Part shown: positions 1 through 3,762 of the stretch, piece after piece
How positions within the stretch are numbered: the stretch's first letter is position 1
Layout of the letters: each line of letters opens with the position of its first letter
Source: JACRFW01 sp964531745
GTDB lineage: Bacteria > Patescibacteriota > Patescibacteriia > Magasanikbacterales > GWA2-37-8
Assembly: GCA_964531745.1 (NCBI GenBank)
Contig: CAZHFX010000034.1
Coordinates: 1 to 6,745, forward strand
Direction: 5' to 3'
DNA: 6,745 nucleotides
Translations under genes and position numbers: made by a program
The notes under the pieces: model-generated
Told to the model about the DNA's origin: nothing
The model's input: the letters and a program-made list of their open reading frames with translations, nothing else
Databases searched by the model: none

Positions 1-323
1 ATCTAACCGCGTTGCTAAATTCAAAACTTATCTATTTTTGGCTCAAGCACAAAGGAAAAAAACAAGGCGAACAACTACAAATTGATAAAGAGCCGCTAAT
101 GGAAATTCCCTTACTTAAAGCAGGAGAAAAAGAACAAGAAAAAATATCCTTAATGGTTGATAAAATTATAGCGCGTAATGCTGAATTTCACAAAACTTCA
201 CAAAATACCGACAAATGGCACGCGTTAAAATCTGAGATTGAAAAACTTGACCGCGAAATTGACGAGGCAATTTATAAATTTTATGGGCTTACCACAGAAG
301 AAATAAGAACGATTGAATTATGA
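1..323 (+). CDS. Type IIG-like restriction-modification / N6-adenine DNA methyltransferase, C-terminal fragment (5' end outside the window)
   Basis: The reading frame is open to the left edge (first full codon at position 3) and ends at TGA 321-323, leaving 106 visible residues. It opens with LTALLNSKLIYFWLK, then KQGEQLQIDKEPLMEIPL, which is the usual C-terminal pattern of the TaqI-like target-recognition domain in Eco57I/type IIG enzymes and related N6-adenine methyltransferases. The end carries the common helical tail (KLDREIDEAIYKFYGL, then LTTEEI). In this family the upstream part holds a SAM-binding methyltransferase domain with an NPPY motif and sometimes an N-terminal nuclease; none of that is in view, so whether it cuts DNA cannot be said. 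The TTG at 12 is not a real start because the domain continues upstream. The stop overlaps the ATG of the next gene (ATGA), which suggests translational coupling. The domain call is good; the exact enzyme subtype is uncertain. Confidence 0.8.
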   Translation, partial: LTALLNSKLIYFWLKHKGKKQGEQLQIDKEPLMEIPLLKAGEKEQEKISLMVDKIIARNAEFHKTSQNTDKWHALKSEIEKLDREIDEAIYKFYGLTTEEIRTIEL

Positions 324-1018
324 AAATCACAACTGGCATAGCCAGCACAACACACATTGATAGGCATAACGAGCGCATGGCAAAAAGCGCGATTGACGGC
401 ATGGCTGAACAAATCAAAGAAAGATTTATTCCGCAGCTGATTGAACACGACCCAAAACAACATATAGGCGTAGTACTTTATGGTGAAGTTTTTCTATTAA
501 AAGACGGCGAATTCGCGCTTGGCATTGTTTCGGGAATATTTGAAAATAATGAAGAAAAAGAAACTTTTAAAACTGGACAACCCAATTATGTTTGGCAGGA
601 TTATAAAAAATATTTGAATATTGATGAATTATTGAAAATGATTGAACAAAATCACCAAACAAGACAACCTAATTTTTCTCCAAAAGAATCAAATATAGCC
701 GATTTATTGGAAACACATCTTGATTCAACTCAAGTACTGCCAGACGGAACAGTTTATAAAATTAAAAGATTTATAGCGTCTACGGGTGATTTGAAAATTG
801 AAGTATATCCAAAAGATCATGACCCACAACACTTTCATGTTACTTCAAAACAAAGGAACATAGACGCACGATTTGATATTAAGACATTGACTTTAATAAA
901 CATGAAACAAGGAAATATAAAAGAAAAAGATGTTAAGAAAATACAGAATTTTTTCAGTACAAATCCGACTATTTTAGAGAAATTAAAAAACGAACATGCG
1001 AGAATGAACGATATTTAA
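320..1018 (+). CDS. Two-domain protein: possible prohead-protease-like N-terminus plus DUF4160-like C-terminus
   Basis: 232 residues, starting at the ATG that overlaps the upstream stop codon (ATGA). The N-terminal part (about 1-95) has the look of an HK97-type (S78/U35) prohead protease: an opening with IASTTHIDRHNERM, an amphipathic helix, then IPQLIEHDPKQHIG with a His-Asp pair at 43-44, followed by a beta-rich GEVFLLKDGEFALG stretch. A catalytic serine cannot be placed with confidence (S71 is a candidate), so activity is unproven. A polar linker of about 95-145 follows. The C-terminal part (about 147-230) resembles DUF4160, a small domain often found beside toxin-antitoxin-type genes: FIASTGDLKIEVYPKDHDP then HFHV (H167, H171, H173), and a C-terminal helical region ending in KLKNEHARMN. 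The role is unknown. Coupling to the restriction-modification gene suggests a linked function, possibly in defence. Both domain assignments come from motif recall only. Confidence 0.7.
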   Translation: MKITTGIASTTHIDRHNERMAKSAIDGMAEQIKERFIPQLIEHDPKQHIGVVLYGEVFLLKDGEFALGIVSGIFENNEEKETFKTGQPNYVWQDYKKYLNIDELLKMIEQNHQTRQPNFSPKESNIADLLETHLDSTQVLPDGTVYKIKRFIASTGDLKIEVYPKDHDPQHFHVTSKQRNIDARFDIKTLTLINMKQGNIKEKDVKKIQNFFSTNPTILEKLKNEHARMNDI

Positions 1019-1043
1019 TAAGGAGTTTTGGGCTACGGGCATT
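1017..1043 (+). repeat. 27-nt element just after a stop codon, copy 1
   Basis: This stretch begins inside the stop codon of the DUF4160-like gene with AATAAGGAGT, continues TTGGGCTACGGGCATT, and recurs with a few changes at 2562-2588, where it again starts right after a stop codon. It also supplies the left arm of the hairpin at 1025-1079. The purpose is unknown; it may be part of a cassette-end sequence. Confidence 0.6.
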
Positions 1044-1079
1044 CACCCCTTTAATTCCCCTCTGCCCTTCGCCCAAAAC
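1025..1079. repeat. Imperfect hairpin of 9 + 5 bp with a symmetric internal loop
   Basis: GTTTTGGGC (1025-1033) is perfectly complementary to GCCCAAAAC (1071-1079). Inside it, GGGCA (1037-1041) pairs with TGCCC (1063-1067), with a 3-by-3 internal loop (TAC against TTC) and a 21-nt pyrimidine-rich apical loop. On the + strand the hairpin is followed by CGAAAAAAC and not a T tract, and on the - strand no T tract follows either, so it is a poor intrinsic terminator. The arm-gap-arm architecture recalls attC sites, but no GTTRRRY core is present. It may serve as an RNA 3' end stabiliser or be a mobile palindromic repeat. Confidence 0.6.
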
Positions 1080-1157
1080 GAAAAAACTTATTTTACGAAT
1101 TGATAAAAAAGAAAAAAGTAGATTGAGAAAATAATAATAAGGATAAAAAATTACATC

Positions 1158-1260
1158 ACTTAACAGCGTGTATGCGGTTACGCTCCTCGTGCCTCGTCGC
1201 TCCACCCATATTTTCCTTCGCTTCGCTACGGAAAACATCGCATACACGCAAACGTTAGGC
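1158..1260 (+). mobile_element. attC-like integron recombination site 1
   Basis: The left end has ACTTAAC (1158-1164), matching the R'' consensus RYYYAAC, and the right end has GTTAGGC (1254-1260), matching R' GTTRRRY. Between them GCGTGTATGCG (1166-1176) pairs perfectly with CGCATACACGC (1239-1249). GTT (1177-1179) can extend the stem with AAC (1234-1236), leaving a 2-nt bulge AT at 1237-1238 on the right arm, reminiscent of the extrahelical bases that integrases read. Unpaired spacers A and AAAC separate the core boxes from the stem. The 103-bp length is within the usual attC range. The orientation (R'' left, R' right) fits a cassette array read left to right, the same direction as the genes. 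No integrase gene is in the window, so the call rests on architecture. Confidence 0.7.
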
Positions 1261-1264
1261 GAAA

Positions 1265-1276
1265 TATGACGAGGGC
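1265..1276. repeat. Left copy of a 12-bp inverted repeat around the hydrolase gene
   Basis: TATGACGAGGGC here is the exact reverse complement of GCCCTCGTCATA at 1860-1871. The two copies lie just inside the two attC-like sites and bracket the hydrolase gene. The left copy contains an in-frame ATG (1266) that could be an alternative start. Confidence 0.75.
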
Positions 1277-1289
1277 TAACATTTACTAT

Positions 1290-1850
1290 ATGAAGAATAT
1301 ATTTATAATACACGATACGGAAGGCCATCCAAAAGAGAATTGGTTTCCTTGGCTAAAACATGAGTTAGAGGAAAAAGGATATAATGTTTTAGTGCCACAA
1401 TTTCCTTCGCCACCAATAGTCCCAGCAAAAATAGCTGAGTGGTTTGATGTTCTTAAGGATTATGAACAATATATTAACGAAAACACTATTTTAATTGGTC
1501 ACAGCCTGGGTGGCGTTTTTACTCTCCGTTTGTTGGAAAAATTAGAACATCCAGCCAAAGCCGCTATTTTTGCTGGAACGCCTATTGGAGTTCGCCCTAT
1601 TTTAAATTATGATCGTGATAATAGCTTTAGCGGATTTTCATTTGATTGGAAAGTAATACCAACAAAAGCTCATCATTTTGAAGTTTTCCAATCTGATGAC
1701 GACCCGTATGTTTCTCTTGAAAATGGCGAACAGTTGGCAAAGAACTTAAATGTGGCACTAAATTTTGTACCGAACGCAGGCCATTTTAATACAAGAGCAG
1801 GATATACAAAATTTGATTTATTATTAGAAAAGTTGAAACCAATTCTCTGA
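1290..1850 (+). CDS. RBBP9/YdeN-family alpha/beta-fold serine hydrolase
   Basis: 186 residues from the ATG at 1290. The start was chosen because the family normally begins right at the first strand (here MKNIFIIHDTEGHPKENWFP), and the resulting length agrees with typical members of about 180-190 residues. An in-frame ATG at 1266 would add 8 residues; neither start has a well-spaced ribosome site (GAGGG at 1271-1275 is 14 bases upstream of 1290). The nucleophile elbow is GHSLGG with Ser72, the acid is in SDDDPYV (D138 or a neighbour), and the base is His165 in NAGHF, so the Ser-Asp-His triad is complete and in order. There is no signal peptide, so it is probably cytosolic. Family members are small esterase-like hydrolases of largely unknown substrate. 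The gene lies alone between two attC-like sites, fits a cassette gene, and is AT-rich compared with nrdA. Confidence 0.88.
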   Translation: MKNIFIIHDTEGHPKENWFPWLKHELEEKGYNVLVPQFPSPPIVPAKIAEWFDVLKDYEQYINENTILIGHSLGGVFTLRLLEKLEHPAKAAIFAGTPIGVRPILNYDRDNSFSGFSFDWKVIPTKAHHFEVFQSDDDPYVSLENGEQLAKNLNVALNFVPNAGHFNTRAGYTKFDLLLEKLKPIL

Positions 1851-1859
1851 TTTAAAACC

Positions 1860-1871
1860 GCCCTCGTCATA
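1860..1871. repeat. Right copy of the 12-bp inverted repeat
   Basis: GCCCTCGTCATA lies 9 bases after the hydrolase stop and ends just before the ACTTAAC box of attC-like site 2. It is the exact reverse complement of 1265-1276. With about 580 bases between the copies it could form a long-range stem in the mRNA or mark the ends of an inserted segment. Confidence 0.75.
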
Positions 1872-1875
1872 CATC

Positions 1876-2002
1876 ACTTAACAAGGCATATCCGGTTCAA
1901 AAATTTTGCACTTTATAATAAATTAAGGAAAACAAAATTTTCTCTCCCAAATTTTTCTTACGCTACGCTACAGAAAAACTTCGGATATGCCTAACGTTAT
2001 AT
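1876..2002 (+). mobile_element. attC-like integron recombination site 2
   Basis: It has the same architecture as site 1. ACTTAAC (1876-1882) matches RYYYAAC. GGCATATCCG (1885-1894) pairs perfectly with CGGATATGCC (1982-1991). GTT (1895-1897) can pair with AAC (1977-1979), leaving a 2-nt bulge TT at 1980-1981. The right core is GTTATAT (1996-2002), which departs from GTTRRRY at one base. Both sites are preceded by the same ACATC, and the right side of the loop (1942-1979) clearly resembles 1200-1236 of site 1 (CGCTWCGCTAC then GAAAA). The arms differ between the sites but stay complementary, so pairing and not sequence is conserved. Total length is 127 bp. Confidence 0.68.
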
Positions 2003-2009
2003 GAAATAA

Positions 2010-2043
2010 GCTTTTCTTTTTACGGCTAATGCCTTACACTTTT
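2010..2043 (+). repeat. 34-bp direct repeat, copy A
   Basis: Begins GCTTTTCTTTTTACGGCTAA and matches 2641-2674 at 32 of 34 positions by eye. It starts 7 bases after the right core of attC-like site 2 and lies upstream of the membrane protein gene. It contains a weak hairpin (GGC-TAAT-GCC). Similarity continues more weakly about 14 bases upstream. Confidence 0.8.
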
Positions 2044-2101
2044 CGATAATGAACAAATTTTATTTTAATTTTTTATAGAGGGGAGGTTAGATAATAAATT
2101 T

Positions 2102-2560
2102 ATGCGGCAAAAATTCATTCTATCTATATTAAACATTTTATCGCTTTGCGTGGTTATTGCCGCTGTTAGCGTCTTTTTTGTTAACAATGCTCGGTGGATA
2201 GGCTTCATTTTAATTATTCTCGCCCTGCTTTGTATAATTTCTCTCATCCCATTCAAGATAAAACTGAGATCTATTCAGCCAGATATTGTTTTTGGTTTAA
2301 TAGATAATGGCATTTTGGCCGTCCTCGCTATTTTTGGTGGTCATTTTGCTGGCGTAGCCGGCGCCATTCTAGGCGGCGTTGTTGGCAATGCCATAACTGA
2401 CGGCATCGCTGGAATTTTTGAAGGATATTCTGCTGAAAAGTTAAGACTGCAATTAATACCGGAAGAAAGGACCATGCTCAAATCGGCGGTTGGAAAAATG
2501 GCTGGTTGTCTTTTTGGTGCAGGCGTTGTTTTGGTTATTGCCAACCTCTTAAATTTTTAA
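2102..2560 (+). CDS. Small multi-pass membrane protein of unknown function
   Basis: 152 residues. The ATG at 2102 is preceded by a strong purine-rich ribosome site, GGGGAGGT (2080-2087), although 14 bases separate it from the start. Hydrophobic segments are visible at about 5-28, 32-51, 62-80, 82-103 and 128-150, suggesting four or five membrane spans. Two similar glycine- and acid-containing stretches stand out: GLIDNGIL (65-72) and NAITDGIAGIFEG (96-108), placing Asp68, Asp100 and Glu107 in or near the membrane. Such buried acids can bind metals or protons, and the DG/DN motifs faintly recall VIT1/CCC1-type transporters, but this is too weak to name a function. I do not recognise the family. 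The gene lies between the 34-bp direct repeats and is followed by an attC-like remnant, so it may be a second cassette. It converges with nrdB. Confidence 0.75.
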   Translation: MRQKFILSILNILSLCVVIAAVSVFFVNNARWIGFILIILALLCIISLIPFKIKLRSIQPDIVFGLIDNGILAVLAIFGGHFAGVAGAILGGVVGNAITDGIAGIFEGYSAEKLRLQLIPEERTMLKSAVGKMAGCLFGAGVVLVIANLLNF

Positions 2561-2561
2561 G

Positions 2562-2588
2562 AATAAGGAGTCTTGGCTTCGGGGCATT
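2562..2588 (+). repeat. 27-nt element just after a stop codon, copy 2
   Basis: Second copy of the element at 1017-1043, starting one base after the stop codon of the membrane protein gene: AATAAGGAGT, then CTTGGCTTCGGGGCATT. The right arm that makes the hairpin in copy 1 is missing here. Confidence 0.6.
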
Positions 2589-2605
2589 ACACGCGAACAT
2601 TATAC
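2585..2605 (+). mobile_element. Possible remnant of the right half of an attC-like site
   Basis: ACACGCGAACATTATAC (2589-2605) closely resembles the right end of site 1 (ACACGCAAACGTTAGGC), with a degenerate core ATTATAC in place of GTTRRRY. No matching left arm or RYYYAAC box is seen upstream, so the site appears truncated and probably inactive. Confidence 0.4.
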
Positions 2606-2640
2606 GCAATTCAAAAAATATTTTTCTTTAATTAAAATAT

Positions 2641-2674
2641 GCTTTTCTTTTTACGGCTAACGCCTTACATTTTT
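2641..2674 (+). repeat. 34-bp direct repeat, copy B
   Basis: Copy of 2010-2043 (two differences), lying between the membrane protein gene and the 3' end of nrdB. A weak hairpin (GGC-TAAC-GCC) followed by seven T at 2670-2676 could act as a weak terminator for the + strand gene. The 128 bases between the two convergent genes hold no convincing terminator for nrdB. Confidence 0.8.
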
Positions 2675-2688
2675 TTGTCTAGGTATTT

Positions 2689-3723
2689 TTACCAATCCAG
2701 CGTCCCGCCCACCTTATACTCCGTCACCCGCGTTTCAAAAAAATTCTTTTCTTTACTAAGGTCAATCGCTTCACTCATCCACGGGAAAGGGTTGGGAGTG
2801 TTGTATTGCACAGGCAAGCCCACGCGCGCCAAGCGCCTGTCCGCGATGTATTCAATGTACTTGCGAAAACCATCGGCGTTCATGCCGAAGATGCCGCCAG
2901 GGAATACCTCCGCGGCGAATTTAGCTTCCAAATCCACCGCTTGACTGACTAAATTAACGGCGTGCGCCTGAAATTCCGGCGTCCAAAGTTCCGGCTGTTC
3001 TGTTTTTATAGTGTTGATAATGTTAATGCCGAAGTTTAAGTGCTGACTCTCATCTCTCATAATGTATTGAATTTGCTCGGCCGATCCGATCATCTTGTTT
3101 TGACGCTGAAAGCCGAATATAATAGCGAACGAGCTGTAAAAGAATATGCCTTCCAATATGAGTGAAAACACAATCATATTCTCTAAGAATTTTTGGTCGC
3201 TGGCAAAGGCGCCGGTTTTGAAGTCTGGGTTGAAGATGCCTTCGTTGAAACTCAAGATAAAAGCATCTTTGTTGTAAATCGCGTCCACTTCGCGATACAT
3301 GTTGAAAATTTCACCTTCGTCCAATCCGAGCGACTCCACAATGTATTGATAGGCGTGAGTGTGGACGGCTTCCTCGTAGGCTTGGCGCAAGAGATACAGG
3401 CGACACTCTGGCGAGGTGATGTGGCGATACATAGCCAAGACGACGTTGTTGGCGGCGATGGAATCAGCGGTGGTGAAGAATCCTAAAACCGTTTTAAACG
3501 ATCGGCGTTCGTCATCGGTGAGGAAGGTGGGTGATTTCCATTGTTCAATATCTTTCTGCATACTTATTTCGGTGGGGAGCCAGTGGTTGGTGTTGCCGGT
3601 GTTGTAGGCCTCCCAAGCGAACAAGTGGCGCATGGGGTAGAGTTGAATAACATCAGCATCGGCGCCGTTGATGATGCGGCGTTTGTTAATATCAACTTTT
3701 TCGGTGGTTTTGGTGATTGGCAT
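2689..3723 (-). CDS. nrdB: Class I ribonucleoside-diphosphate reductase, small (radical-generating) subunit
   Basis: 344 residues, a usual length for the family. It houses the metal centre and radical that NrdA needs to reduce ribonucleoside diphosphates in the cytosol. Metal ligands are all present in order: D87 (TADS), E118 and H121 (EAVH), E191 (LEGIFFY), E225 and H228 (RDESQH). Y125 sits four residues after H121, where the radical tyrosine of class Ia enzymes lies. W37, D224 and C-terminal Y336 fit the radical-transfer path to NrdA. Much of the sequence (WLPTEI, NPFPWMSE, NFFETRV) resembles the Chlamydia trachomatis subunit, but that protein has Phe at the tyrosine position and Glu at the first ligand. 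The gene lies 39 bases after nrdA on the same strand, so it is almost certainly co-transcribed. No Shine-Dalgarno sequence is visible before the ATG. Confidence 0.97.
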   Translation of the reverse strand: MPITKTTEKVDINKRRIINGADADVIQLYPMRHLFAWEAYNTGNTNHWLPTEISMQKDIEQWKSPTFLTDDERRSFKTVLGFFTTADSIAANNVVLAMYRHITSPECRLYLLRQAYEEAVHTHAYQYIVESLGLDEGEIFNMYREVDAIYNKDAFILSFNEGIFNPDFKTGAFASDQKFLENMIVFSLILEGIFFYSSFAIIFGFQRQNKMIGSAEQIQYIMRDESQHLNFGINIINTIKTEQPELWTPEFQAHAVNLVSQAVDLEAKFAAEVFPGGIFGMNADGFRKYIEYIADRRLARVGLPVQYNTPNPFPWMSEAIDLSKEKNFFETRVTEYKVGGTLDW

Positions 3724-3762
3724 AGCGTGAAAATATCAAATGACAAATGTCAAATAGCGAAC

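Larger units (their letters stand above)
1255..1996 (+). mobile_element. Candidate integron gene cassette carrying the serine hydrolase
   Basis: By the usual cassette convention (cut after the G of GTTRRRY), the unit runs from the TTAGGC of site 1 to the G of the R' box of site 2. It holds one gene on the same strand as the sites. The gene starts about 30 bases after site 1 and ends 25 bases before site 2, with little room for a promoter of its own. This compact gene-plus-attC layout is typical of integron cassettes. Mobility is not demonstrated and no integrase is visible. Confidence 0.6.

Noticed and set aside
969..1328. 119-codon open frame on the - strand across the intergenic region
   Set aside because: It runs through the hairpin and attC-like site 1, has no protein-family look, and its start lies inside the hydrolase gene.
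2613..2627. AAAAATATTTTT palindrome as the nrdB terminator
   Set aside because: It is pure A/T with no GC stem, so it would be very weak as an intrinsic terminator.
1158..2674. The repeats as a CRISPR array or transposon ends
   Set aside because: There are only two copies of each repeat with whole genes between them, no regular spacers, no cas genes and no transposase.
3724..3762. Short palindrome TGACAAATGTCA between nrdA and nrdB as an operator or second promoter
   Set aside because: The arms are only 5 bp, the sequence is part of a low-complexity run, and no -10/-35 pair is evident in the 39-base gap.
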